DNA of 64,000 nt from assembly GCA_947168885.1 (NCBI GenBank), contig CAMVNQ010000002.1:186001-250000 (forward strand), given 5' to 3'. A program made the translations under genes and the position numbers. The stretch is from an uncultured Clostridia bacterium (GTDB lineage Bacteria; Bacillota; Clostridia; Oscillospirales; Ruminococcaceae). Positions 42,474-51,824 of the stretch are shown in pieces. Position 1 is the stretch's first letter. The number at the start of each line of letters is the position of its first letter. The notes below the pieces were generated by a model, which saw only the letters and a list, made by a program, of their open reading frames with translations, had not been told where the DNA came from and ran no database searches.

Positions 42474-43559
42474 ATGAGAGTTTACAATTTCAGCGCAGGT
42501 CCCGCAGTCCTGCCCGAGGAAGTCCTCAAAGAAGCAGCAGACGAAATGCTCGACTACAGAGGAACAGGTATGTCCGTTATGGAGATGTCTCACCGTTCCA
42601 AGGCTTACGATGATATCATCAAAGAAGCTGAGAAGGACATCAGAGAACTCATGAATATTCCGGACAACTACAAAGTTCTCTTCTTACAGGGCGGCGCTTC
42701 CCAGTTCTTCGCAGAAGTTCCCATGAACCTTATGAAGAACAAGAAGGCAGCGTATATCATCACAGGTCAGTGGGCTAAGAAGGCTTGGCAGGAAGCTCAG
42801 ATCTATGCAGGCGACGGTGCCGTTGCAGTTGCATCTTCCGCAGACAAGACATTCTCTTACATCCCCGACTGCTCAGATCTTCCGATCCCCGAGGATGCGG
42901 ACTATGTATATATCTGCGAGAACAACACTATCTACGGTACAAAGTACAAGACTCTTCCGAACACAAAGGGACACATCCTCGTTTCGGACGTTTCCTCCTG
43001 CTTCCTTTCAGAACCCGTTGATGTAACGAAGTATGGCGTTATATACGGCGGCGTTCAGAAGAACGTTGGTCCTGCAGGTGTTGTTATAGCTATTATCAGA
43101 GAAGACCTCATCACAGACGATGTTCTTCCCGGAACTCCCACACTTCTCAAGTGGAAGACACAGGCAGACAATGATTCGCTTTACAATACTCCTCCCTGCT
43201 ATGGCATCTATATCTGCGGCAAGGTATTCAAGTGGATAAAGAAGATGGGCGGTCTTGAGGCTATGAAGGCTCACAACGAGAAGAAGGCTAAGATCCTCTA
43301 TGATTACCTCGATCAGAGCAAGCTCTTCAAGGGCACAGTCCGCAAGGAAGACCGTTCTCTCATGAACGTTCCTTTCGTTACAGGCAACGAAGAGCTTGAC
43401 GCTAAGTTCGTCAAGGAAGCAAAGGCAGCCGGCTTTGAGAACCTCAAGGGTCACAGAACTGTCGGCGGTATGAGAGCTTCTATCTACAACGCTATGCCTA
43501 TCGAGGGCGTTGAAAAGCTCGTTGAGTTTATGAAGAAGTTTGAAGCAGAAAATGCGTAA
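42474..43559 (+). CDS. serC: Phosphoserine aminotransferase
   Basis: PLP enzyme converting 3-phosphohydroxypyruvate and glutamate to phosphoserine in serine synthesis (it can also serve pyridoxine synthesis). The 361 residues begin with the family signature NFSAGPAVLPEEV and include MSVMEMSHRS. The PLP lysine is in the YGGVQKNVGPAG segment near 190-201. A strong site CAGGAGG precedes the ATG. serA follows, so two of the three serine-pathway enzymes are made together; serB is not in the window. Confidence 0.97.
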   Translation: MRVYNFSAGPAVLPEEVLKEAADEMLDYRGTGMSVMEMSHRSKAYDDIIKEAEKDIRELMNIPDNYKVLFLQGGASQFFAEVPMNLMKNKKAAYIITGQWAKKAWQEAQIYAGDGAVAVASSADKTFSYIPDCSDLPIPEDADYVYICENNTIYGTKYKTLPNTKGHILVSDVSSCFLSEPVDVTKYGVIYGGVQKNVGPAGVVIAIIREDLITDDVLPGTPTLLKWKTQADNDSLYNTPPCYGIYICGKVFKWIKKMGGLEAMKAHNEKKAKILYDYLDQSKLFKGTVRKEDRSLMNVPFVTGNEELDAKFVKEAKAAGFENLKGHRTVGGMRASIYNAMPIEGVEKLVEFMKKFEAENA

Positions 43560-43579
43560 TCTCAACCAATAACTATCTC

Positions 43580-43606
43580 GGGCAGCAGGATATTTCTTCG
43601 CTGCCC
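43580..43606 (+). terminator. Weak hairpin between serC and serA
   Basis: A 7-bp stem (GGGCAGC at 43580-43586, GCTGCCC at 43600-43606) is followed by only GTTTG. It may be a partial terminator or processing stem lowering serA relative to serC. Confidence 0.4.
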
Positions 43607-43642
43607 GTTTGACAATTTAATAAAATGAAAGAGGTAATGACA

Positions 43643-44791
43643 ATGTACAATATTCTTACATTAAATAAGATCGCGGCTTGCGGTACAGACCTTCTCCCTA
43701 AGGCTGATTACGCTATAAGCGACAGCGAAGCAAACCCCGATGCAGTAGTAGTTCGTTCCGCTTCTATGCACGAAATGGAGCTCGGCTCCAACCTCCTTGC
43801 TATCGCAAGAGCAGGTGCCGGAGTAAACAATATCCCGATTGACAAGTGCTCTGAAAAAGGTATCGCAGTATTCAATACTCCCGGTGCAAATGCCAACGCA
43901 GTTAAGGAGCTTGTTATTGCAGGTCTTCTCCTTTCGAGCAGAAAGATAGTTCCCGCTACAGAGTGGATAAAGACACTCAAGGGTCAGGGCGACGAAGTCG
44001 GTAAGCAGGTAGAAAAAGGCAAGAGCCAGTTCGTAGGTCCTGAGATCTCCGGCAAGAAGCTCGGTGTCATCGGTCTCGGTGCTATCGGCGCTCTGGTTGC
44101 AAATGCTGCTGTTGCTCTCGGTATGGAAGTTTACGGTGCTGATCCGTTCCTTTCCGAAGCTGCAAAGAAGCGTCTCTCCCCCGAAGTAAAGATCGCGGCA
44201 AACAACGATGAGATCTACAAGATAAGCGATTATATCTCAATCCACGCTCCCGCAACTCCCGAAACAAAGGGCATGATCAACGCTGACAACATCGCTAAGA
44301 TGAAGGACGGCGTTCGTATCCTCAACTTTGCGCGTGCTGACCTTGTAAACAGTGCAGATATACTTGCTGCATTAAAGAGCGGCAAAATGGCAGCTTATGC
44401 TACTGACTTCGCTACCGACGATCTTCTCTGCGAAGAGAATGTAATTGCTATCCCGCACCTCGGAGCTTCCACTCCCGAGAGCGAGGACAACTGCGCTGTT
44501 ATGGCGTGCAACGAAGTTCGCAACTACCTCGAAAAGGGCGAAATACTCAACAGTGTCAATCTCCCGAACGTTTCTCTCGATAAGACCGGAGATGCACTTA
44601 TCACTATAATAAGCAAGGCTTCTGACGGTATCGCTGACAAGCTCGCTGCTGCTGCAGGTGCAGCCGTAGCAAACAAGGCTTCCGGCACAAAGAAGGATAT
44701 GGCTTACACGATCCTTGATGTTAAGGGTGAGGCCGATATCGCAAAGCTCGAAGCTGTTGAAGGCGTTATCAAGGTAAGAGTTATCAAGTAA
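43643..44791 (+). CDS. serA: D-3-phosphoglycerate dehydrogenase
   Basis: NAD-dependent oxidation of 3-phosphoglycerate to 3-phosphohydroxypyruvate, the first step of serine synthesis. The ATG at 43643 is best placed, 8 bases after GAAAGAGG; two earlier in-frame ATGs lie on the ribosome site. The 382-residue product has the NAD fold GVIGLGAIGALVAN near 136-149 and the catalytic Arg in NFARADLVN near 229-237. The His of the Glu-His pair is in IPHLGAST near 274. The C-terminal region after about 310 looks like a short ACT-type domain, so serine feedback is possible. Confidence 0.95.
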   Translation: MYNILTLNKIAACGTDLLPKADYAISDSEANPDAVVVRSASMHEMELGSNLLAIARAGAGVNNIPIDKCSEKGIAVFNTPGANANAVKELVIAGLLLSSRKIVPATEWIKTLKGQGDEVGKQVEKGKSQFVGPEISGKKLGVIGLGAIGALVANAAVALGMEVYGADPFLSEAAKKRLSPEVKIAANNDEIYKISDYISIHAPATPETKGMINADNIAKMKDGVRILNFARADLVNSADILAALKSGKMAAYATDFATDDLLCEENVIAIPHLGASTPESEDNCAVMACNEVRNYLEKGEILNSVNLPNVSLDKTGDALITIISKASDGIADKLAAAAGAAVANKASGTKKDMAYTILDVKGEADIAKLEAVEGVIKVRVIK

Positions 44792-44809
44792 GCGCTCACA
44801 CGCTGTCCT

Positions 44810-44861
44810 GCGCGGACGGCGGCAGGCTTACGCAGCCTGCACCGCGCCAGCGTAACGCTGG
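44810..44861. repeat. GC-rich palindromic intergenic element
   Basis: Nested and adjacent stems occur just after serA: GCGCGG (44810-44815) with CCGCGC (44842-44847) around GCAGGC/GCCTGC (44822-44827, 44835-44840), then CCAGCG/CGCTGG (44847-44852, 44856-44861) with a 3-base loop. The base composition is far richer in GC than its surroundings. It is not the terminator, which follows separately. It could be a REP-like dispersed element. Confidence 0.5.
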
Positions 44862-44874
44862 ATCCGAAAAAGAT

Positions 44875-44906
44875 AAACCCGCTGATAGTTGATTATCAGC
44901 GGGTTT
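44875..44906. terminator. Terminator between serA and the anti-sigma gene
   Basis: A 13-bp perfect stem (44875-44887 with 44894-44906) ends in TTTTT on the plus strand. On the minus strand it ends in TTT and then ATCTTTTT, so it may work both ways between the convergent genes. Confidence 0.9.
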
Positions 44907-44909
44907 TTG

Positions 44910-47048
44910 TTATGTTATGGGATTCTCGTCATCACCGTACTCGACTATCGGTGTGACTTCATCATCTTTGTCGTCGTCGGTATCGTCGATGTATTCTTCA
45001 ATGTCCTCGGTGATCTTTATCGTCTTTTTGTTCTCCAGAAGAAGTTTCAGGAACTTCTGCGAAAATCCGTCGGAGAGCCTGAACCAGTTGTTCTTGGTCG
45101 TTCTTATCATAAGGTTTCCACTGTCCTGAGTAAACAGACTGATAGGTCTGAAATATCCTTGAACATAAATGTTGACAGCGAACGAACCGTGTGTTTCCGA
45201 CGGGTCAAAGGTGTACTCCGCGGTCTTGAACTCGGATTTCAGCAGCTTCGTGAATGCCTTTAGCTCTTCCGGGTCTTCGAGCCCGTATATCGTTCCCTTT
45301 CCGTCGGAATAGTCGAGCCTTGTTATCTCCGTGAAATTCTTGTCCGAGAGATACTCGCCGAGTGTCTTATACAGCGGTATCGTGATGCCGTTGGCGGCGC
45401 TTACCGCTTTCAGAGCCGCTTCGAGCTCACCCGCGTCCGCGCTGAATTCATACCACGTTACGCGATCGGTTATGACAACACGATTGTCGGGATATATCAG
45501 AAGTGTTATCTTCGCGTCGTTCTTCGTGAATACCTCGATCTCGGCGCAGGTTCGCGACATTCCGCCGTCGATCTTTGTCAGTTTCTTTCCCGCGTACTTT
45601 TTCAGCATACCGGTGATGTAGTCCGTACCTATTTTTCCATAACTTATCTCGGTGTCGTACATACCGTGAACGTTCGCGTATGCTGTCCTTATATTTCCGG
45701 ACGAGATATCCATAGCGGACGTGATATCGCTGACCGACTTCATATTTTCGGGAATCAATGTTTTCAGCACCGATCCGAACAGCTCCTCGATATCAGCTTT
45801 ATCAAGATAGAAGCGTTTGGAAATACCATAATAGCAGTCAGATCCGGAGACTGTAACACTGTCGATGTCGGTACCGAAATCTATCATACACTTATCGCGC
45901 CATATCGTTACGGAAAAACGGATGCTCCTTACTTCCTGATCTTCAATATCTGGTCGGTCGTCATCATCATCTTCGTCTTCTCCATATTCACCATTCCCGA
46001 AGAAATCATCGTAATGCGTCCACGCAGAGTAGTTATAGTATTTTGAAAGCGGATCGCGGGTTACCGGCTTTTCGTTTCTGATGTTTAATGTAATGCTCTC
46101 GGCGGGATACGATAATATAGAACCATCGCCGGCTTTTGCGTTCGGAAGCTTATTGTGGATAAAATCCTGTAAAAAATCATAGCTGCATTCGGAGGTGTCG
46201 AAACGGATATTTTTGTTTATCCGGTAATCCGGATCATCTAATGTATAATCGCCCGAATGCGCGTAGAACACGTCGAACGAGGTCTCGCCGAACTCTTTCG
46301 CAAAAACATCGCCGAGCGTCTGCCCGTTCTCGATCTCGATATTTTTTACGGGAAGAATAGGCGCCGCGTCATCGTCACCTTCCAATATAAGGTCATCTTC
46401 TCCGTCCGCATGGTCAACATCGTCATCAACGCATATATCGGCGTCACTGTCGTCCACCATTATATCAACTTCGTTAGGTTCATCATCATCAACAGCGGCA
46501 CCTTGACCGGGATTAACGTCATCATCATCGACAACAGTAACATTATCTGCGCCTGTTGTATCGGCTTCACCCGAACCGATCTCGACGCTCGGTGCAGTCT
46601 CTGTCAACGATGTATCGGAGACCGGTTCACTGCTTTCGACAGGCTGAACAGTGGTATCGTCTGTGTCGGGAGACGAGACTGTTATCGCTTCAAGCCCGTT
46701 TTCGGTAGTCGTGAACGACGTATTATCGACAGACGTGTCAACAGTTACCGTTATTGCCGATACAGATGTTTCAGACGTGACTTCCGGCTCGGTAGTTCCT
46801 ATATCACGGTTCGTAAGCACGGGAACAAGGACTGCCGCGCCTACCGCAATAACAACAACTGCCGCGGCTGCCGCAATATAGCGCGTGTAGCGGTATATCG
46901 GCGGACGGTCGGTTTTGCGGATAAGTTCATGCATTCCGTTCTCGAACTCGTCGGTTGGTTTATAACCCGTATCATACGCATTCCGCAGCTCCTCCGAATA
47001 TCGCGGAGTGAGCACTTCTTTGAGTGCTTTATTAAGTATGTTTTCCAT
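44910..47048 (-). CDS. Putative membrane anti-sigma factor, large extracellular region
   Basis: The 712-residue protein lies 26 bases downstream of an ECF sigma gene, the usual place of its anti-sigma factor. Residues 1-52 would be the cytoplasmic sigma-binding part. A single membrane helix spans about 56-80 (Ala/Val-rich). Residues 85-235 are Thr/Ser/Asp-rich low complexity. The outer remainder has no cysteine pairs or enzyme motif I recognise, with a second acidic stretch near 355-370. A zinc anti-sigma (HxxxCxxC) motif is absent, so the class differs from ZAS proteins. The role as anti-sigma is inferred from position and topology. Confidence 0.6.
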   Translation of the reverse strand: MENILNKALKEVLTPRYSEELRNAYDTGYKPTDEFENGMHELIRKTDRPPIYRYTRYIAAAAAVVVIAVGAAVLVPVLTNRDIGTTEPEVTSETSVSAITVTVDTSVDNTSFTTTENGLEAITVSSPDTDDTTVQPVESSEPVSDTSLTETAPSVEIGSGEADTTGADNVTVVDDDDVNPGQGAAVDDDEPNEVDIMVDDSDADICVDDDVDHADGEDDLILEGDDDAAPILPVKNIEIENGQTLGDVFAKEFGETSFDVFYAHSGDYTLDDPDYRINKNIRFDTSECSYDFLQDFIHNKLPNAKAGDGSILSYPAESITLNIRNEKPVTRDPLSKYYNYSAWTHYDDFFGNGEYGEDEDDDDDRPDIEDQEVRSIRFSVTIWRDKCMIDFGTDIDSVTVSGSDCYYGISKRFYLDKADIEELFGSVLKTLIPENMKSVSDITSAMDISSGNIRTAYANVHGMYDTEISYGKIGTDYITGMLKKYAGKKLTKIDGGMSRTCAEIEVFTKNDAKITLLIYPDNRVVITDRVTWYEFSADAGELEAALKAVSAANGITIPLYKTLGEYLSDKNFTEITRLDYSDGKGTIYGLEDPEELKAFTKLLKSEFKTAEYTFDPSETHGSFAVNIYVQGYFRPISLFTQDSGNLMIRTTKNNWFRLSDGFSQKFLKLLLENKKTIKITEDIEEYIDDTDDDKDDEVTPIVEYGDDENPIT

Positions 47049-47074
47049 AAAAATTCCTCATTTCGATCACAAGA

Positions 47075-47626
47075 TCAGACAGTTATCCCCTGTTCGTCAA
47101 GTATGATGCGGAGCTTTACTCTTGCACGTTCGAGCCGTTTGCGCACAACGGCTTCGGTTATGCCGAGATCGTCCGCGATTTCCCGAATTGACAAGCCGGT
47201 GACATTTTGCAGATAAAGCGCCTGCGCGTAAATTTCCGGCAATGAACGGATAGCGTCAACAACACGGTCATAGCCGTAGTCCGAAAGCACCTGGTCGGAA
47301 ACGTCGCTGTCACCGTCGGGTATCTCAATGTCCTCGTCGAGCGGTATCTCGTTTCTCCTGTTCTGCTCGCGCAAAATATCATACGCGCAGTTCTTTGCAA
47401 CGACGCAGTAATAAGCCGCACGCTCCTGACCGCTGCGCTTCTTAATTTTGTCAAAATGCCGTGCGATCTTGAAAAATGCGCTGCTTACGGCTTCTTCCGC
47501 GTCGTGATAATTTCCCGTTATACCGTAAGCAAGCGATATCATCCTGCTTTTATAACGGTCGTAGGCTTGCTCGAACAGGACCTTGTCCTCGGGCTCGTCC
47601 AGCATAGCCATATAAAAAGATAACAT
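47075..47626 (-). CDS. ECF-type RNA polymerase sigma factor
   Basis: The 183-residue sigma-70-family protein contains region 2 (about 20-90, with YGITGNYHDAEEAVSSAFFKI) and region 4 (about 120-175, with LPEIYAQALYLQNVTGLSIREIADDLGITEAVVRKRLERA). Region 3 is absent. It should direct RNA polymerase to a small extracytoplasmic-stress or surface regulon. GAGAGGTGAGG lies about 7 bases before the ATG at 47626. The leader carries a CAGGCA/TGCCTG stem but no clear sigma-A promoter, so autoregulation from an ECF promoter is possible. Its partner membrane gene follows. Confidence 0.9.
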   Translation of the reverse strand: MLSFYMAMLDEPEDKVLFEQAYDRYKSRMISLAYGITGNYHDAEEAVSSAFFKIARHFDKIKKRSGQERAAYYCVVAKNCAYDILREQNRRNEIPLDEDIEIPDGDSDVSDQVLSDYGYDRVVDAIRSLPEIYAQALYLQNVTGLSIREIADDLGITEAVVRKRLERARVKLRIILDEQGITV

Positions 47627-47790
47627 AATTATGCCTCACCTCTCTCATTGGTCTATCTCACAGGCAGCACCACTTGCCTGTCTGTAATATATAACGTTAT
47701 TTCATACAGATCTGTGACACGATCATAAATATTTATTCGCAGTTTTGTAACAATCAACAATTATGGTCAGTCAATTTATACATAATAAAC

Positions 47791-47820
47791 AAAAAGGCAT
47801 ACTGTCTGAGTAAGTATGCC
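47791..47820 (-). terminator. Rho-independent terminator after rsgA
   Basis: An 8-bp stem (GGCATACT at 47796-47803, AGTATGCC at 47813-47820) is followed on the minus strand by TTTTT (47791-47795). It directly abuts the rsgA stop. Confidence 0.88.
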
Positions 47821-48693
47821 TTAGTATTTCTTTTCGTTTTCCGCAGTCTCGGTATAAAGCCTTGCGTAGCTGTCATATCGCGACTGTGGTATTCTTCCGT
47901 CCGAAACAGCATCGGTAACGGCACAGCCTATCTCCTTAAGGTGCGCACAATCCGAAAACTTACACTTTCCGAGATGCGGCATGAATTCGCGGAAACAATC
48001 CGCAAGTTCTTCCTTTGGAATCCGTCCGTAACGCTCGATGTCAACTGTCGAAAAACCGGGTGTGTCCGCAATATATCCACCGTCAAGCGGGTGCATACAA
48101 ACCTCGCGGGTCGTATGCCGTCCTCGCCCGAGTTTTTTGCTTATCTCGCCCGTAGCACTCTCAAGCTCCGGGAAAATGCGGTTCATAAGACTCGATTTTC
48201 CGACACCGGAGTTGCCTATCAGAGCAGTAACCTTCCCTGCCGCGTAATCTCTGATTTCCGCAGCATCTGTGTTTATATCCGAGAAAAAGCATTTATAACC
48301 TGCATTTGCGTAGATATCGGAAATATCCGCACATCCGCGCTTGTCTGTCTTTGTGAAGATAAGTGCGGTCTCTATATCCTTGCTCTCGAAAATCGCTATA
48401 AGCTTATCAATTATATAAGCGTTCGGTGCAGGCTCACATGACGACACGACAAACATGATCATATCGAGATTTGCGAGCGGCGGACGTACAAGATAGTTCT
48501 TACGCTCATGAATGCTGTCTATCACCGGCTCTGCGTTTTCATCAGACACTACCGTCACATTATCGCCGACAGCGGGAGATACCGATTTATTACGGAATAT
48601 TCCTCTCGCTTTGCAGGCAAGAATTCCGTCGCTCGTTTCGGTGTAATAAATGCCGCCGACAGCCTTGATTATTTTTCCGTCAAGCTTTTTCAT
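47821..48693 (-). CDS. rsgA: Ribosome small-subunit-dependent GTPase A
   Basis: Circularly permuted GTPase that assists late 30S maturation. The 290-residue protein has an N-terminal OB fold, then G4 (FTKTD near 114), G1 (GNSGVGKSS near 160) and G3 (DTPGFST near 211). The C-terminal zinc knuckle is in CKFSDCAHLKEIGCAV near 246-261. The stop of prkC and its ATG overlap by one base (TGATG). The order prpC-prkC-rsgA is a well-conserved Firmicute cluster, and PrkC is known to phosphorylate RsgA in Bacillus. Confidence 0.95.
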   Translation of the reverse strand: MKKLDGKIIKAVGGIYYTETSDGILACKARGIFRNKSVSPAVGDNVTVVSDENAEPVIDSIHERKNYLVRPPLANLDMIMFVVSSCEPAPNAYIIDKLIAIFESKDIETALIFTKTDKRGCADISDIYANAGYKCFFSDINTDAAEIRDYAAGKVTALIGNSGVGKSSLMNRIFPELESATGEISKKLGRGRHTTREVCMHPLDGGYIADTPGFSTVDIERYGRIPKEELADCFREFMPHLGKCKFSDCAHLKEIGCAVTDAVSDGRIPQSRYDSYARLYTETAENEKKY

Positions 48694-50957
48694 CAGCCTT
48701 CTGCAACTATCTGACCGTCTTCTGACGGGATAACGGGAATGTCATCAGGATCATTTCCGCCGCTGTTATTATCTCCGCTGTTTACGCTATCGTCATGATC
48801 CGTGTCCGTATTATCTTCGTTTGTTTCCGTCCCCGACGGGGTTTCATCATCCGTCGGAACAGCCTTCAGAAGCTGCTTGAACACCTTACCGTTGAAGTTT
48901 TCTTTATCCGGGCCCCAGTCTTTGAGCGGCTCGCCCTTATCATCAACATTTGTGAAATCGACCATGCAGCTGAAGAATGTTCCTTCCGCGCCGGTATCAA
49001 CCGAACGTACTCTTACGGCATATTCATGCTGACCGCTGTTGGAGAACGTCCATACAAAGTTGTCGATAAGACTCATATTTTTGGTCTCGGTCATATTCTC
49101 CTGAAGCGTACCGTCAATATAATACTTGAAATCAAACTCACCGGAAGCCGTACCCTTTATAGCGATCTTTATCGTTGCTTCACGTTCCTGAGCTCCGCCG
49201 GAAGATACAACGATCTCGACCATTGTGTTCTTGACAACTACCGTGGTAGGCTCAATACTCTGTCGGATAACTCTTCCCTCTTCGACCTCACTGCTCGGTT
49301 CGCGTACTACGGTAAGCAGTATGTCGTATTCTTTCGCACGCATCTCTGCACTTGCAAGCGAGAGATTGATAAGCTGCGGTACTGCTGTGGATTCATCACT
49401 CGCGCCCTGGCTTACATAGCAGGTCACTGTGGTCCCGACCTCAACGAACTCGTGGGCAACGGGATTGGTTCTGATGATACAGTTTGCCGCAACGCTGTCG
49501 TCATCCTGTCGGATTATCTCATACTTGAGATTCTGTCTCGAAAGCATAGTTATAACGTCATTGATCGGCTTACCGGAATAATCCTCGATCTCAACCAGCT
49601 TCGGACCGTTGCTGACTGTTACCTCAACGTTCTGGTTCTTCTTTATTGTTCTGCCCGGCATGACACTCTGAGCCATTACCGTGTTTTTCGGGTATTCGGA
49701 ATCGTATTTGAGTGTAGGTGTGAGATTAAAGTCGCTGTATTCGGAGAGAACTTCGTCCCAAGTCATATTGACAAGGCTCGGCATCTTTACTTCCTCACCC
49801 GCCTGGCTTTCAAGGGTACCTACATTCACCGTAACGACATTATAAATAAGCCATGCTGTCATTATAACAAATGCGGTCGCAAGCGCGAAAAGTATCGGAA
49901 GAACAGGCGAACGACGTCTGCGCTCATAGTAGAACTCGTCGTCGAAGTATTCCTCGTTGTCCTCATACTCTTCGTCGTCGTAGCTGTCGTCGCCGTCATC
50001 ATCTCCGACCTCAACTGCGCGCTTTTTCATTTTTGAGCCCTGCTGTTCCTTGACAGTCTCAGGTGTTACCTTATCGAAATACTTGGTCGATCCGTCTGTG
50101 GAAAAATATTTATACTCAAAAACTATGCTCGGATTTTTCTTGAACTCTTCTATATCCTTGATCATCTCACCGGCGGTCTGGTAACGCTCGGAAGGCTCTT
50201 TCTGCATAGCCTTCATCGTTATCTCCTCAAGACCTTCCGGAATTGAGCTGTTGATCTCGGTCATCTTGCGCGGCTTGGTCTGCATATGCTTTAACGCTAT
50301 GGAAACCGGGTTGTCGCCGTCAAACGGCTTTACACCAGTAAGCATCTCATAAAGCATGACACCGACAGAATAAATATCGCTTTTCTCGTCGGTCACCTCG
50401 CCTCTTGCCTGTTCTGGGCTGATATAGTGTACGGAGCCTATCGCCTTTTCAGAGATAGTCTTGTCGGTCTCACGGTTAAAATGCGCGATACCGAAATCCA
50501 TGACCTTTATCGTACCGTCTGCGAGGAGCATTACGTTCTGCGATTTAATGTCGCGGTGTACTATACCGCGGTCATGAGCGTGCTGAAGCGCACGAAGTAT
50601 CTGTGTCGTGAAATGCACCGCGTCGCGCCATTTCAGAACACCCTGGCGTTCGATATACTCTGTGAGAGTGATACCGTCGATATATTCCATTACGATGTAC
50701 TGTATCTTTTCGGTAAAGCCGACATCGTAAATTTTTACAATATTTTTATGGGAAAGGAGCGCGATAGCTTTTGATTCGTTGCGGAATCTGCGGGTAAAAT
50801 CCTCGCTCTTGGCGAACTCGTTTTTCAGTATCTTTACAGCAACGGTCTTGTTCTCGATTATATCCGTCGCTTTATAAATATCCGCCATTCCGCCGACGCC
50901 GATGAGTTCTGTGAGCTCGTATCGGTTGTCAAGCTTCTTTCCTATGTTCTTGTCCAT
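48693..50957 (-). CDS. prkC: PASTA-domain serine/threonine kinase
   Basis: Membrane Ser/Thr kinase sensing muropeptides or lipid II and tuning wall synthesis, germination and dormancy. Of 754 residues, the kinase domain spans about 12-275 (ATP Lys42, HRD Asp136, DFG Asp154). A very acidic juxtamembrane stretch covers about 316-345, and a membrane helix about 352-375. Three PASTA domains lie at about 386-450, 451-516 and 524-588. A further beta-rich domain (about 590-690) and an Asp/Asn/Ser-rich tail follow. The tail and extra domain make it about 100 residues longer than Bacillus PrkC. It lies between the PP2C and rsgA genes. Confidence 0.95.
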   Translation of the reverse strand: MDKNIGKKLDNRYELTELIGVGGMADIYKATDIIENKTVAVKILKNEFAKSEDFTRRFRNESKAIALLSHKNIVKIYDVGFTEKIQYIVMEYIDGITLTEYIERQGVLKWRDAVHFTTQILRALQHAHDRGIVHRDIKSQNVMLLADGTIKVMDFGIAHFNRETDKTISEKAIGSVHYISPEQARGEVTDEKSDIYSVGVMLYEMLTGVKPFDGDNPVSIALKHMQTKPRKMTEINSSIPEGLEEITMKAMQKEPSERYQTAGEMIKDIEEFKKNPSIVFEYKYFSTDGSTKYFDKVTPETVKEQQGSKMKKRAVEVGDDDGDDSYDDEEYEDNEEYFDDEFYYERRRRSPVLPILFALATAFVIMTAWLIYNVVTVNVGTLESQAGEEVKMPSLVNMTWDEVLSEYSDFNLTPTLKYDSEYPKNTVMAQSVMPGRTIKKNQNVEVTVSNGPKLVEIEDYSGKPINDVITMLSRQNLKYEIIRQDDDSVAANCIIRTNPVAHEFVEVGTTVTCYVSQGASDESTAVPQLINLSLASAEMRAKEYDILLTVVREPSSEVEEGRVIRQSIEPTTVVVKNTMVEIVVSSGGAQEREATIKIAIKGTASGEFDFKYYIDGTLQENMTETKNMSLIDNFVWTFSNSGQHEYAVRVRSVDTGAEGTFFSCMVDFTNVDDKGEPLKDWGPDKENFNGKVFKQLLKAVPTDDETPSGTETNEDNTDTDHDDSVNSGDNNSGGNDPDDIPVIPSEDGQIVAEG

Positions 50958-51002
50958 TAAGCTCAGTTCCTTTCATAGGACGGTAAATATTTTATATTTT
51001 TA

Positions 51003-51731
51003 TCAGACTTCCACTACCGCGACGGAAACATTGTCCCTGCCGCCGTTCCCGAGTGCGTAGTCTATCAGAAGATCACACGCACGGGAGATAGGATTATTCA
51101 CTATTATTTCTGCTATCTCGGCATCATCGCCGTAAGAATGAAGACCGTCTGACGAAAAGAGCAGGATATGCCCTTCTTCGAGATCTATCTCAAAATAGTC
51201 CGGGGTTATATTGCGTTCCGCACCGACAGCACGGGTTATGCGGTTGCGGTCGGGGTGGATCCGGCTTTCCTCTTCGGTTATCTCACCGCGTTCGATAAGC
51301 TTTCTCACATAGGTATGATCCTTTGTTATCTGCTGTATGCTGTCATCAAAAATGTGGTAAGCGCGGCTGTCACCGACATTGATTATGTAGGCTCTTCCTG
51401 CATAGATTATACCCGCTACACAGGTCGTACCCATACCGTACTTATCAGATTCCTTCGACGCACGGTCAAAAACAAGGCTGTTTGCCGCAGTAACGGAGGT
51501 TATCAGAAGATTTCTTATGAAATTGCGGTTTATATTTCCGCGAAAACCCTTTCTTATCCTGTCAGACATAAACTCGACAGTCATTTCGCTCGCGACACTT
51601 CCGGCGTTCTCGCCGCCCATTCCGTCACAAAGGATCACAGCGACAGCATCCTCTTCGAGCATATCAGTCCATACCCTGTCCTGATTTTCATTTCTTTTAA
51701 GACCGATATCGGTCTTTGAAAAGCATTTCAT
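51003..51731 (-). CDS. prpC: PP2C-type serine/threonine phosphatase
   Basis: Metal-dependent phosphatase that reverses PrkC phosphorylation. The 242-residue protein shows the PPM motifs: NQDR near 17, CDGMGGENAG near 35-44, GTTCVAGI near 100, VGDSRAY near 117-123 and the C-terminal GGRDNVSVAVVEV. It has no membrane segment. It heads the prpC-prkC-rsgA unit; prkC begins 45 bases later. Confidence 0.95.
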   Translation of the reverse strand: MKCFSKTDIGLKRNENQDRVWTDMLEEDAVAVILCDGMGGENAGSVASEMTVEFMSDRIRKGFRGNINRNFIRNLLITSVTAANSLVFDRASKESDKYGMGTTCVAGIIYAGRAYIINVGDSRAYHIFDDSIQQITKDHTYVRKLIERGEITEEESRIHPDRNRITRAVGAERNITPDYFEIDLEEGHILLFSSDGLHSYGDDAEIAEIIVNNPISRACDLLIDYALGNGGRDNVSVAVVEV

Positions 51732-51795
51732 AACGTCCCTTCTTTCTCAAAGGTCACTATATTTACGGCAAATGCCACAAATCTCTATCTTATCT

Positions 51796-51824
51796 ATTAT
51801 ACACTTTTTTTTCAAATAAATCAA
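51796..51824 (-). promoter_or_regulatory. Sigma-A promoter for prpC-prkC-rsgA
   Basis: On the minus strand, TTGATT (51819-51824), 17 bases, TATAAT (51796-51801). In many Firmicutes this cluster reads through from rlmN; here a 199-base AT-rich gap with its own promoter separates them. Confidence 0.72.

Noticed and set aside
43609-43645. TTGACA before serA as a separate promoter
   Set aside because: No acceptable -10 box lies 16-18 bases downstream; the ribosome site and start codon occupy that position.
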